Assembly (NCBI GenBank): GCA_039696685.1
Contig: CP155566.1
Coordinates: 434,001-498,000 of the forward strand
Length of the DNA stretch: 64,000 bases
Direction: 5' to 3'
Source of the DNA: Vibrio sp. CDRSL-10 TSBA
GTDB lineage: Bacteria > Pseudomonadota > Gammaproteobacteria > Enterobacterales > Vibrionaceae
In this document: positions 39,036 to 48,286 of the stretch, piece by piece
How the letters are laid out: the number at the start of each line of letters is the position of its first letter
How positions within the stretch are numbered: the first letter of the stretch is position 1
The notes under the pieces: model-generated
Databases searched by the model: none
What the model saw: only the letters and a program-made list of their open reading frames with translations
Told to the model about the DNA's origin: nothing
Program-made: the position numbers and the translations under genes

Positions 39036-40772
39036 ATGTTAGTTACTTATACGTCGGCTTTGGCGGTCTTGTTGCTGTTTGTATTAACAATAGCGGGGCT
39101 GATCAAGTATCAATCCAACCCTGAACGTGTGTTCGGGGTATTGCTTCTCGTGCTGTTTGTATGCGGTTTTGTCAGCAGTGAACAGGTAGTGAGCAGCTTT
39201 GCCAGCCAGGGCGTACTGACTCTGGTGTTACTTATGGTGTGCTCGCTGGCGCTGGAGAAAACCCGCTTTTTACGCCAGGTAGCCAATTTTGTTATCCGGC
39301 TCAGTTATCGCCGCTCATGGCTTAATTTGTATATCTTCGGCGCGTTGTCGTCTGCGGTGCTGAATAACACTGCGGTGGTGTCGGCCATGCTGGCACCGAT
39401 TCGCGCCAACCGCCACCATGCGCCAAGCCGCTTATTAATTCCTCTCTCTTATGCCGCCATTCTCGGCGGTACACTGACTTTGGTCGGTACTTCCACCAAC
39501 TTAATCGTTAACTCCATGGTGATTGAAGCCGGTTTTAAGCCGCTGGGTTTCTTTGATTTCACCTTGGTTGGCAGCTTGCTGGTGCTCGGTTGTGGTATCA
39601 CGCTGTTTATTGCCAGTCGCTGGCTGCCCAATCATTGCAATACCACTCAGGTACTGGCCGATTACTTTATTGATACCAAGGTGCGCGAAGGCTCGGCGTT
39701 AATTGGCCGCACTATTGAAGAGAACGGCCTGCGAAACCTGGAAGCACTGTTTCTGGTCGAGCTGCAACGTCAGGGCAAACTGATTTCGCCGGTTTCACCT
39801 TATGAGGTACTGCAGCAGGGCGACCGTTTGCTGTTTAGTGGCGATATTAAAAAAGTCACGTTGCTCAATCAGTTTTCCGGCCTGGAATCCTTTGCCAACC
39901 AGAACGGCCTGCCGCTCGATAACCTGTCGGAAGTGATTGTCCGTCCGGAAAGTACCCTGGTCGGCCGCACCCTGAAGCACGCCGGATTCCGCGCGCTGTT
40001 TGATGCGGCTGTGGTAGCGATCAAACGCGATGGTGAACGTTTATCCGGCAAGCTGGGTGAGGTGGTGCTCAAAGCCGGTGACAACCTGGTGCTGGCGGTG
40101 GGCGAAGATTTTAAATCTCGTCATAACCTGCGTAAAAACTTCTTCTTTGTCAGCGGGGTAGAAACTGAGCAAACCCTGACCCCAACTAAAGAGTGGGTTG
40201 CGGTACTTGGCTTTGTCGCTGCCATCGGGCTCTCCGCGTTAGGTTTAGTGCCGCTGTTTAAAAGCATGTTTATGCTGCTCGGGGTATTTTTACTGACCCG
40301 CATGCTCAAGCCGAATGAAATCCTGCAGCGCCTGCCGACGCAGATCTGGCTGATTATTTCCGCCGCTCTGCTGCTGTCGCATGCGCTCAATAATACCAAA
40401 GCGACCGAACTGCTCGATTTACTGATCCTGGATAATCAGCAGGCGTTCACCCCCTTTGCCGGGCTTTGTGTGGTTTACATCATGACCTGGTGGCTGACTG
40501 AGCTGGTCACCAATAATGCCGCTGCGGCACTGGTGTTCCCGCTCGCGGTTGGTCTGGCAAAAACGCTGGGCGTGGAGCCGACCGGCTATATCCTGGCGGT
40601 CGCGTTTGGCGCCAGTGCCAGTTTTGTCAGCCCGTACGGCTATCAGACCAACCTGATGGTGTTTAACGCCGGCCAGTATCATATTAAAGATTTTGTCAAA
40701 GTCGGGCTGCCGGTCAGCCTGGTGTATGGTCTGATCACGGTCAGCAGTATCAGCGTAATGTTTGGACTGTAA
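39036..40772 (+). CDS. SLC13-type anion transporter with two TrkA-C domains
   Basis: 578 residues with about ten hydrophobic segments. The N-terminal half shows NNTAVVSAMLAPI and GGTLTLVGTSTNLIVNSMV, the paired Asn-Thr helical hairpins of the divalent anion/sodium symporter family; the second half repeats it (TNNAAAALVFPLAVGLA; SPYGYQTNLMVFN). Two TrkA-C/RCK-C regulatory domains lie between (EGSALIGRTIEENGLRNLEA; PESTLVGRTLKHAGFRALFD). Such transporters often carry sulfate and in Vibrio accompany cysDNC. Here it precedes cysD, so sulfate import is the likely job. Confidence 0.88.
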   Translation: MLVTYTSALAVLLLFVLTIAGLIKYQSNPERVFGVLLLVLFVCGFVSSEQVVSSFASQGVLTLVLLMVCSLALEKTRFLRQVANFVIRLSYRRSWLNLYIFGALSSAVLNNTAVVSAMLAPIRANRHHAPSRLLIPLSYAAILGGTLTLVGTSTNLIVNSMVIEAGFKPLGFFDFTLVGSLLVLGCGITLFIASRWLPNHCNTTQVLADYFIDTKVREGSALIGRTIEENGLRNLEALFLVELQRQGKLISPVSPYEVLQQGDRLLFSGDIKKVTLLNQFSGLESFANQNGLPLDNLSEVIVRPESTLVGRTLKHAGFRALFDAAVVAIKRDGERLSGKLGEVVLKAGDNLVLAVGEDFKSRHNLRKNFFFVSGVETEQTLTPTKEWVAVLGFVAAIGLSALGLVPLFKSMFMLLGVFLLTRMLKPNEILQRLPTQIWLIISAALLLSHALNNTKATELLDLLILDNQQAFTPFAGLCVVYIMTWWLTELVTNNAAAALVFPLAVGLAKTLGVEPTGYILAVAFGASASFVSPYGYQTNLMVFNAGQYHIKDFVKVGLPVSLVYGLITVSSISVMFGL

Positions 40773-40861
40773 AAACTGCGCGTTAGAATGAACTCCTTAA
40801 CGGGATGTTTGATACATTGTGTGTTACATTTTCACCAATTCAACAAATGGAAAAGATTGGA

Positions 40862-41776
40862 ATGAATATTTCTCCAGAACGTATGACTCACCTTAAACAG
40901 CTGGAAGCTGAGTCAATTCATATCATGCGCGAAGTCGCGGCTGAGTTTGATAACCCGGTTATGTTGTACTCGGTAGGTAAAGACTCCTCCGTAATGCTGC
41001 ACCTGGCGAAGAAAGCCTTTGCTCCGGGTATCCCGCCGTTTCCTTTGATGCACGTGGATACCACGTGGAAATTCAAAGAGATGATCGCGTTTCGTGATTA
41101 CATGGCGAAAAAGCTGGGCATGGAACTGATTGTGCACCAGAACCCGGAAGGTCTGGCGATGAACATCAGCCCGTTTGTACACGGCAGCTCAATGCACACT
41201 GACATCATGAAAACTCAGGGTCTGAAACAGGCACTGGACAAGCATGGTTTTGACGCGGCCTTCGGCGGCGCACGTCGTGACGAAGAGAAGTCTCGTGCTA
41301 AAGAGCGTGTGTACTCATTCCGTGATGAACACCACCGTTGGGACCCGAAAAACCAGCGTCCTGAGCTGTGGAACATCTACAACGGTAAAGTGAACAAGGG
41401 CGAAAGCATCCGTGTTTTCCCGCTGTCGAACTGGACTGAGCTGGATATCTGGCAATACATCTACCTGGAAAACATCGAAATCCCGGGTCTGTACTTGTCT
41501 GCCAAGCGTCCTGTAGTTGAGCGTGACGGCATGCTGATCATGGTTGATGATGAGCGCATGGAACTGAAAGAAGGTGAAGTGGTTGAAGAGAAGATGGTTC
41601 GCTTCCGTACTCTGGGTTGTTACCCGTTGACCGGTGCGGTTGAATCTGAAGCGACGACGCTGCCTGAAATCATTCAGGAAATGCTGCTGACCACGACTTC
41701 TGAGCGTCAGGGCCGTGCGATTGACCACGACAGCTCAGGCTCGATGGAAAAGAAAAAACGTGAGGGCTACTTCTGA
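40862..41776 (+). CDS. cysD: Sulfate adenylyltransferase small subunit
   Basis: ATP-sulfurylase catalytic subunit: sulfate + ATP to APS. 304 residues from ATG 40862 ([20 protein letters not shown]), matching the family length; the frame from 40805 adds an unmatched leader. Key motifs: [18 protein letters not shown] (PP-loop), [16 protein letters not shown] and the end [13 protein letters not shown]. It works with CysN (43534), from which it is here separated by cysC and a DHH gene; E. coli has cysDNC. It probably starts a transcript with cysC, DHH and cysN. Confidence 0.96.
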   Translation: MNISPERMTHLKQLEAESIHIMREVAAEFDNPVMLYSVGKDSSVMLHLAKKAFAPGIPPFPLMHVDTTWKFKEMIAFRDYMAKKLGMELIVHQNPEGLAMNISPFVHGSSMHTDIMKTQGLKQALDKHGFDAAFGGARRDEEKSRAKERVYSFRDEHHRWDPKNQRPELWNIYNGKVNKGESIRVFPLSNWTELDIWQYIYLENIEIPGLYLSAKRPVVERDGMLIMVDDERMELKEGEVVEEKMVRFRTLGCYPLTGAVESEATTLPEIIQEMLLTTTSERQGRAIDHDSSGSMEKKKREGYF

Positions 41777-41807
41777 TCTTGGTGTAACCAGTCAGAAGCA
41801 AATAACT

Positions 41808-42437
41808 ATGACTTCTCCATACATTAAAAAAGAAAATCAATCGGTCAGTGATGATGTAGTGTGGCATAACACTACGGTAACTCATCAGGATCGGATTGAA
41901 TTAAAGAAGCAAAAGCCGGTTGTGCTTTGGTTTACCGGATTAAGTGGCTCGGGTAAATCGACGGTGGCGAACGCCGTTGAGAGCAAGCTGCTTAGCCTGA
42001 ATAAACATAGTTACTTATTAGATGGCGACAACGTCCGTCATGGCTTGAACAAGGATTTAGGCTTTAGCGATGCAGACCGCATCGAGAATATTCGTCGTAT
42101 CAGTGAAGTGGCTAAGCTGTTCGTTGATGCGGGCACGATTGTGCTGACCGCGTTTATCTCTCCGTTTATTTCCGATCGCGAACAGGCCAGAGCGCTGCTT
42201 GATGCGGGGCAATTTTTGGAAGTGTATATCGACACGCCGCTTGAGGTGTGTGAGCAACGCGATCCAAAGGGGCTGTACAAGAAAGCCCGTGCCGGCGAGA
42301 TCAAAAACTTCACTGGCATTGATTCTGCCTATGAAGCGCCACTCAATGCAGAAATTCACATTCAAACCGCAAATAAGAGCGTGGAAGAGTGTGCAGAGGC
42401 CGTGGTCGAACAGCTAACTAAGCTTGGGTATATTTAA
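41808..42437 (+). CDS. cysC: Adenylylsulfate kinase
   Basis: Phosphorylates APS to PAPS, the sulfate donor. 209 residues; ATG 41808 ([13 protein letters not shown]) lies 31 bp after cysD. Walker [10 protein letters not shown], the substrate-binding [20 protein letters not shown], then [13 protein letters not shown] and the lid [19 protein letters not shown] are all diagnostic. In this place the PAPS could feed the three sulfotransferase domains of the capsule locus rather than only cysteine synthesis. Confidence 0.96.
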   Translation: MTSPYIKKENQSVSDDVVWHNTTVTHQDRIELKKQKPVVLWFTGLSGSGKSTVANAVESKLLSLNKHSYLLDGDNVRHGLNKDLGFSDADRIENIRRISEVAKLFVDAGTIVLTAFISPFISDREQARALLDAGQFLEVYIDTPLEVCEQRDPKGLYKKARAGEIKNFTGIDSAYEAPLNAEIHIQTANKSVEECAEAVVEQLTKLGYI

Positions 42438-42439
42438 TT

Positions 42440-43403
42440 ATGCATTACGATGTATTTAACGGCGATGCTGATGGCATCATTGCTCTGCTGCAGCTACGTA
42501 AGGCGGAGCCAAAACGCTCAACTCTGATCACCGGCGTTAAGCGTGATATTAAACTGCTGCAACAAGTGGCTGCACAAAAGGATGTGTGCGGAGTAACTGT
42601 GCTTGATATTTCGATGGAGAAAAACATCGATGCTCTGTATGAGCTGATTGAGCGTGACGTTCCGGTATTCTATTGTGACCACCACCGAAACTGGTGAGGT
42701 TCCTCAGGCGAGTAACTTCACGGCTTTGGTTAACCTGGATGCCCAGGTGTGTACCAGTTTGCTCATCAGCCAGCATTTGAATCATCGTTATGCGCAGTGG
42801 GCGGTAGCCGGTATCTACGGCGATAATCTGTTTAGTACTGCTGAAGCGCTGGCCGACCAAATCGGTTTAACTTCAGAGCAGCGTGAGTTTTTGAAAGAGC
42901 TCGGCACGCTGATCAACTACAACGGTTATGGCGCGACCATTGACGACCTGCATATCCCGCCGGCTGATTTGCTGGCGATGCTGATGCCATACGCTTCTCC
43001 GTTTGATCTGAAAAACGATCCGGAGTCGCCTTACTACCTGCTGAAAAACGGCTATGCCGCCGATTACGCGCACATTGCAGCGCTGTCTCCGGTTGAGAGT
43101 AGTGAAGTGGCTGAAGTGTATGAGTTGCCGTGCGAAGCATGGGCGCGCCGCATCAGCGGTGTGTTCGGTAATGAGTTGGCCAATCAGTCTCCGGCCAAGG
43201 CGCACGCAGTGCTGACCCTGAACCAGAACCTGCAGGATTATACCGTGAGTGTGCGCGCACCACTGGAAAACCGTACTGGTGCTGATGAAGTGTGTTGTCA
43301 GTTTGATACCGGTGGCGGCCGTAAAGCGGCCGCGGGGATTAATCAGTTACCGCTCGATGCCAAGCACAAGTTTATCTCGGTTCTGACGGAGTTTTATCGC
43401 TGA
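42440..43403 (+). CDS. DHH-DHHA1 phosphoesterase, candidate PAP phosphatase
   Basis: Restored length 320 residues. DHH-family metal motifs: FNGDADGIIALLQL (motif with D-x-D), VTVLDIS (second Asp), FYCDHHRTG (the DHH), YGDNLF, and a C-terminal DHHA1-type glycine-rich site FDTGGGRKAAAG, where RK replaces the more usual H. The family contains NrnA enzymes, which cleave short RNAs and also dephosphorylate 3'-phosphoadenosine 5'-phosphate. It sits between cysC and cysN, so removal of PAP left by sulfotransferases is a strong guess. The frame is broken at 42687-42691 (GAAAC); deleting one A gives CDHHRTGEVPQASN. It begins 2 bp after cysC. Confidence 0.82.
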
Positions 43404-43533
43404 GCCGGGGTACAACCAGTTACTGTTTTTATCGTTAACACTTAAGTTTTTATCGTTAACTAGAAATTTGTATCAGTTATCAATCGACGAGTGGTGAGCC
43501 ATTCGTCGTTGTAGAGAAAATCAAGGAATAAAA

Positions 43534-44940
43534 ATGTCACACGCATCAGATCTAATTGCAGAAGATATCGAAGCGTATCTGAAAGTGCATGAAAACAAGG
43601 ACCTTCTTCGCTTCCTTACCTGTGGTAACGTTGATGATGGTAAATCTACCCTGATCGGTCGCCTGCTGTTTGACAGCAAGCTGATTTATGAAGATCAGAT
43701 GGCAGCGATTGAAAAAGATTCACAGAAATTCAATACCACCGATGAAGCGTTTGACCTGGCGCTGCTGGTGGATGGTCTGCAGTCAGAACGTGAGCAGGGC
43801 ATCACTATCGATGTGGCTTACCGTTACTTCTCAACTGACAAGCGTAAGTTCATCATCGCCGATACTCCGGGACACGAGCAGTACACCCGTAACATGGTAA
43901 CCGGCGCATCAACTTGTGACCTGGCGATCGTGATGGTTGATGCCCGTTACGGCATCCAGACTCAGACTCGTCGTCACAGCTACATCTGTTCTTTGCTGGG
44001 TATTAAGCACATCATCGTGGCCATTAACAAAATGGACCTGATGGAGTACAGCCAGGACGTGTATCAGAAAATTAAAGCTGATTACCGTGAAATGGCGAAA
44101 AACTTCAACATCGACGATATTCGTTTCGTGCCAATCTCGGCACTGAAAGGTGATAACGTCGTAACGCCAAGCGAAAACATGGACTGGTACCCTGGTGCCA
44201 CTCTGATGAAGCTGCTGGAAACGGTTAAAATCGATCAGGATAAAGATCTTGAGCACATGCGTTTCCCGGTTCAGTACGTTAACCGTCCTAACCTGAACTT
44301 CCGCGGCTTCTGCGGTACGCTGGCATCAGGTGTTGTACGTGTGGGTGATGAAGTGACCGCTCTGCCATCAGGCAAGACTTCACGCATCAAAACCATCTAC
44401 ACTCACGATGGCGAGCTGGAAACGGCGTACCCAGGTCAGGCAATCACGCTAACTCTGGAAAACGAGATTGATGTGTCACGCGGCGATATGCTGGTTCACT
44501 CTGGTCATGAGCCAGTGGTGACTAACAAGCTGTCTGCTCACGTGGTATGGATGGACGAGAACCCGCTGCGTACTCAAAAAGAGTACTCATTCAAGTTCGC
44601 GACCAAGACGTGTACCGGCCGTATCAGCAACATCGATCACAAGGTGGATGTGAACACGCTGGAACAGCATGAAGAGAACAGTGAATCTCTGGGTCTGAAT
44701 GAAATCGCGCTGACTTCAGTATCGCTGACTGACAAAGTAGCCGTTGATACTTACAGTGCGCTACCACAAACGGGTGCATTCATTATCATCGACCGTTACA
44801 CCAACGTTACCGTCGGTGCCGGTATGGTTCACGCGCTGAACGATGGCCAGGATAACGTGCGTCATTACACTCAGGCAGAAAAAGAACTGAACGCGTACGT
44901 GCGTAAGCACTACCCTGAATGGGGCTGTGCAGAGATCTAA
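43534..44940 (+). CDS. cysN: Sulfate adenylyltransferase large subunit (GTPase)
   Basis: 468 residues, complete. An EF-Tu-like GTPase that drives APS synthesis with CysD. Motifs: G1 [19 protein letters not shown]3 [15 protein letters not shown]4 AINKMDL. The C-terminal translation-factor-like beta barrels follow ([18 protein letters not shown]). It is not fused to an APS kinase, in line with the separate cysC. RBS AAGGA precedes ATG 43534; a terminator follows directly. The 130-bp gap to the DHH gene has a repeat of TTTTATCGTTAACA-like sequence. Confidence 0.96.
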   Translation: MSHASDLIAEDIEAYLKVHENKDLLRFLTCGNVDDGKSTLIGRLLFDSKLIYEDQMAAIEKDSQKFNTTDEAFDLALLVDGLQSEREQGITIDVAYRYFSTDKRKFIIADTPGHEQYTRNMVTGASTCDLAIVMVDARYGIQTQTRRHSYICSLLGIKHIIVAINKMDLMEYSQDVYQKIKADYREMAKNFNIDDIRFVPISALKGDNVVTPSENMDWYPGATLMKLLETVKIDQDKDLEHMRFPVQYVNRPNLNFRGFCGTLASGVVRVGDEVTALPSGKTSRIKTIYTHDGELETAYPGQAITLTLENEIDVSRGDMLVHSGHEPVVTNKLSAHVVWMDENPLRTQKEYSFKFATKTCTGRISNIDHKVDVNTLEQHEENSESLGLNEIALTSVSLTDKVAVDTYSALPQTGAFIIIDRYTNVTVGAGMVHALNDGQDNVRHYTQAEKELNAYVRKHYPEWGCAEI

Positions 44941-44967
44941 TCTGTAAGCACTCACTATCAGCAAAGC

Positions 44968-44995
44968 AAAAGGTGGCCAAGGCCACCTTTTTTTA
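44968..44995 (+). terminator. Rho-independent terminator after cysN
   Basis: AAAGGTGGCC / GGCCACCTTT with a two-base loop and a T-run, 28 bp after the cysN stop. It marks the end of the capsule/sulfate region. Confidence 0.92.
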
Positions 44996-45031
44996 TACCT
45001 GCGATTTACCCCACCAAACCGCCTCTTTCTT

Positions 45032-45352
45032 ACGGGGACACACACCGTCGTGATGCCTCTTTTTTACGGGGACACACACCGTCGTGGTGTCTCTTTCTTA
45101 CGAGGACACACACCGTCGTGGTGCCTCTTTCTTACGAGGACACACACCGTTGTAGTGTCTCGTTCTTACGGGGACACACCGTCGTGGTGTCTCTTTCTTA
45201 CGGGGACACACACCGTTGTGGTGTCTCTTTTCTTACCGTTCTTACGGGGACACACACCGTTGTAGTGTCTCGTTCTTACGGGGACACACACCGTTGTGGT
45301 GTCTTTTTCTAACGGGGACACACACCTTTATTACGGTGTGTGTCCTGCTTAG
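45032..45352. repeat. Array of nine REP-like units (GGACACACACC family)
   Basis: Nine units of about 35 bp, each built as TTACGGGGACACACACCGT, then CGTGGTGTCTCTTTC, with small variations (GAGG for GGGG; TGTAGTG for CGTGGTG; one unit lacks two bases). GGACACACACC begins near 45035, 45069, 45104, 45137, 45171, 45202, 45246, 45281 and 45315. Each unit has an imperfect inverted repeat (GACACACACC/GGTGTC). The last unit ends with the perfect arm ACGGTGTGTGTCCTGCTT. Frames open through the array are artefacts of the period. No CRISPR: units have no unique spacers. Confidence 0.9.
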
Positions 45353-45370
45353 CGAAGTTCAGATCGATGA

Positions 45371-46870
45371 TCAGTCTTGTGGTAAGAAGCGCTGGTAATC
45401 GACTTCCATAAACTGCGAGCGCTGGAAGCGGGTCTCTTTCAGTTCCAGCGGTACGGTACAGTCGTAGATAGTTTTGCATGACATACCGCGCGCTTTGATC
45501 GACGGGCTCATGTCCGGCATTTGTGACGGGTCGAGTACGTGGGTGGTGACGCCCGGGATCACTATGGTATCGACATCGGCTTGGTGGCGGGTATTGAGCG
45601 CCCACAGCACGTCGTTAGAGTCAAAAATATCCACGTCATCTTCAACCAGAATGATGTTCTTCAGCTCCGGGAAGGCACCGAAGGCGACCAGTGCGGCCTG
45701 GCGCTGACGACCTTCATCTTTGGCACTCAGTTTCTTGAACTGCATCACCGCCATCAGCTTACCGCCACCGGAAGAGTGGGCGTAGACGTTCAGGACACGG
45801 CCCGGCATAGCGCGCTCGGTCATCGACAAGATACTGGCTTCGGTACAGATCCCCGCCAGGCTGACGTGCTCTTCACTGCAGCCGATACAGGTTTGGGTGA
45901 TTGGGTTGGTGCGCGTCGTGACCGATTTGACTTTGATGACCGGCAGGCTCGGGTTGGCTTCGCCGGTGTAGCCCGGAAACTCCGGCATGGCTTTACCTGT
46001 GTGGCTGTTTTGATCTTCCACCACGCGGTAGTCCGGCATGATCTCGCCTTCAATCACGATTTCAGCATGGGCAATGGCTTTGGTATCGACGGTTTTGGCT
46101 TGGACCAGTTCAACCGGACGGTTACGGAACGCGCCGGCGATTTCCAGTTCGTTAAAGCCCAGCGGGGTCACTGGTGGCTCAAAGCAGGCGGAAACGTACA
46201 CTGCCGGATCTAGACCGATATTGACCGTGATGGGAAGAGGTTTGCCCATGGCTTCGGCTTTTTTACGGAACACATCAATATGGCGGCCCGGCGCAAAGAA
46301 GATCGACACTTCATCGCGCGACTGAAAACACTGGCGGTGAATGGTGACATTGGTGTCACCGTTTTCCGGATCTTCGGCGTACACCAGACCGAGCGTGACG
46401 TAAGGGCCGGCATCTTCCACTGTGTTGGTCGGCGCCGGGATCAATTTGCGGATATCGAAGTCCGGATCATCGGCGTAGTGTACCACTTCCTGGCACGGCG
46501 CTTGATCGACCAGGATCGGTTTGATCGGATTATTGGCGGCCTGCATCATGGCATGACCGAGATGCTCCGGTTCATGACCGAGCAGCAGGGCGGTACGTGC
46601 GCGGCTGGCCAGTACGCCAATCGCAACCGGTGATTTCTCAAAGTCTTTGATGTTATTAAATAGCATCATCGGGCCTTCTTTGGTCGGGCGCATAGTCGTG
46701 CCGGCCGCGCCGATATGGCGATAGACGCCGGACAGCTCACCGACCGGATCGACTTCGATATCGGTTTCCAGCAGCTGGCCTTCATATTCGGAGAGAAATT
46801 GAATCGCGGAGCGCAGGTCGGTGATCTCTTCCCGGGCGCGTTGGTAATCTTCAGGGCGGTATTTTTTCAT
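45371..46870 (-). CDS. UbiD-family decarboxylase (hydroxybenzoate/gallate type)
   Basis: 499 residues from ATG 46870, which follows GAGGAGACAAG; the longer frame adds only five residues. Prenylated-FMN decarboxylase: TNVTIHRQCFQSRDEVSIFF resembles the cofactor-binding block, and EIVIEGEIMPDYRVVEDQNS resembles the catalytic Glu region with E-x4-E. Full family length. It resembles the gallate/protocatechuate (LpdC-like) subgroup rather than UbiD of ubiquinone synthesis. The divergent LysR gene at 47160 suggests induction by an aromatic acid. It depends on a UbiX-type flavin prenyltransferase, not in this window. Confidence 0.88.
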   Translation of the reverse strand: MKKYRPEDYQRAREEITDLRSAIQFLSEYEGQLLETDIEVDPVGELSGVYRHIGAAGTTMRPTKEGPMMLFNNIKDFEKSPVAIGVLASRARTALLLGHEPEHLGHAMMQAANNPIKPILVDQAPCQEVVHYADDPDFDIRKLIPAPTNTVEDAGPYVTLGLVYAEDPENGDTNVTIHRQCFQSRDEVSIFFAPGRHIDVFRKKAEAMGKPLPITVNIGLDPAVYVSACFEPPVTPLGFNELEIAGAFRNRPVELVQAKTVDTKAIAHAEIVIEGEIMPDYRVVEDQNSHTGKAMPEFPGYTGEANPSLPVIKVKSVTTRTNPITQTCIGCSEEHVSLAGICTEASILSMTERAMPGRVLNVYAHSSGGGKLMAVMQFKKLSAKDEGRQRQAALVAFGAFPELKNIILVEDDVDIFDSNDVLWALNTRHQADVDTIVIPGVTTHVLDPSQMPDMSPSIKARGMSCKTIYDCTVPLELKETRFQRSQFMEVDYQRFLPQD

Positions 46871-47159
46871 CTTGTCTCCTCGCAACTGTTGTGTGCTGCG
46901 ACTTCAGGTTTAACGCACAATGGCGGGTAGCGGCTTTGAGGCGTGCAAGGCAATCACGGGCGTGCGTCGGCCCAGCATGAACGCTGTGCGTGACGGGCGT
47001 GATTTGTCGGGTTTGTCAAAGCGGGTGATACGCCGTTAGTGCGCGGGGTGGTGCTGTGAACGGGTCGCAGAGCGTGCAACCCGTTATCTGCAGCCCAGTA
47101 TAGAGATTGAGCACAAGTTATCCATAACCTAAAATGAATGTGAAATATTACGTTTTGGA

Positions 47160-48095
47160 ATGTTTATGAAGCAGGTTAAACCGCTTAATCAGATCAATAT
47201 GAATCTGTTGATCCCGCTCAACGCCTTGCTGGAGTACAAAAGTGTTACTGCGGCAGCAGAATCGCTCGGCATTGCCCAGCCGACCATGAGTAAGCATCTC
47301 GCCCAGTTACGCCGCTTACTCAACGACCAGCTGCTGGTGAGGGTCGGGTCGCACATGCAGCTCACTCCAACGGCGCTTGAGATCCAGTCGAGTCTGACGC
47401 TGGTGCTGGACGGGCTGAATGATATTTTCGCCGCCAGTTATGATCCGGATAAGGATAAGCGCGAGTTTATTATTGCCTGCCCGGATTATGTCAGTGCCTA
47501 CATTCTGCCGGATGTGATCCGGCCCTATCTGGCTGATGAGTCGCAGGTGTCGTTTCATGTTATCAACTGGGATGTGCAGGCGCGCAGCCTGCTGCTGGAA
47601 GGATTGATCGACTTTGTGATCACCATAGATGAGGATTTTGCGCCCAACTTTATTCGCAAAGTGATCGATAAAGATCACTGGGTGATGGTGATGAGAGCGG
47701 ATCATCCGCTGGCTAATCAGGTTGAGATCAGCATGGATCAGTTACTCGCCCAGCCGTTTGTGCAGACCGTGACCGGTGGCGGCAGCTCGAAACAGATTGA
47801 CCGCTATTTCAGTCAGCGCCGTCTGAAACGCAATATCAAACTCACCACTCAGGGCTATATCCCGACCTTCAGTGCCATTCGCAGCAGCGACATGATCTCT
47901 GTGGTGCCGCAGCATCTGGCGACATACATGGCGCAGGACTTCGGCCTGGTGGTGCGGGTGCTGCCGTTTCGGGTCGCGCAGTCACAACATTCGGTCTACT
48001 GGCACGAAAAGTTCAATAATGACAGTGCGCACCGTTGGTTTCGCGACCACATCATCAGCGAAATTATCACGCACCCGCGCCACCGCAGCGGCTAA
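47160..48095 (+). CDS. LysR-family regulator, divergent from UbiD-type gene
   Basis: 311 residues (or 309 from the second ATG at 47166). N-terminal winged HTH: LIPLNALLEYKSVTAAAESL, GIAQPTMSKHLAQLRRLLND. The C-terminal effector domain is of the NodD/SyrM-like kind (QVSFHVINWDVQARSLLLEG; WVMVMRADHPLANQVEIS). The 289-bp region between it and the decarboxylase contains no gene and probably both promoters; it is likely the direct regulator of the decarboxylase and senses its substrate. Confidence 0.88.
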   Translation: MFMKQVKPLNQINMNLLIPLNALLEYKSVTAAAESLGIAQPTMSKHLAQLRRLLNDQLLVRVGSHMQLTPTALEIQSSLTLVLDGLNDIFAASYDPDKDKREFIIACPDYVSAYILPDVIRPYLADESQVSFHVINWDVQARSLLLEGLIDFVITIDEDFAPNFIRKVIDKDHWVMVMRADHPLANQVEISMDQLLAQPFVQTVTGGGSSKQIDRYFSQRRLKRNIKLTTQGYIPTFSAIRSSDMISVVPQHLATYMAQDFGLVVRVLPFRVAQSQHSVYWHEKFNNDSAHRWFRDHIISEIITHPRHRSG

Positions 48096-48135
48096 GCCTG
48101 CAGAGAAAAGAGTAAGCAGAAAGAAAAAATAAGCA

Positions 48136-48256
48136 GGACACACGCCGTTACGGTGCCTCTTTGTTACGAGGACACACACCTTTAATTGCGGTGTGTGTCC
48201 TCGTAAGAGATGCGCCTTTAGTTACGGTGTGTGTCCTGTTAAAAGACATCCTGTTA
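48136..48256. repeat. REP-like cluster, copy between LysR and OlsF-like genes
   Basis: Contains AGGACACACGCCGTTACGG, GAGGACACACACCTTTAATT followed by its inverse GCGGTGTGTGTCCTCGTAAG, and a further GGTGTGTGTCCTGTTAAAAG. The centre is a perfect palindrome GAGGACACACACC...GGTGTGTGTCCTC. Downstream, ACATCCTGTTAAAAGAC is a tandem duplicate of the end. Confidence 0.9.
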
Positions 48257-48286
48257 AAAGACAGCGAGGTTGTGCGGGCAGCCAGA

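Noticed and set aside
45032-45352. CRISPR array
   Set aside because: Units are ~35 bp and follow each other directly without unique spacers; no cas genes are near. It fits REP-type repeats.
45050-45398. Repeat proteins read through the 45-kb array in several plus-strand frames
   Set aside because: The same open frames occur in more than one phase because the unit repeats; no RBS or known domain. They are by-products of the repeat.
45539-46213. 224-residue plus-strand frame within the UbiD-family gene
   Set aside because: It lies wholly inside a conserved minus-strand gene and shows no family features.
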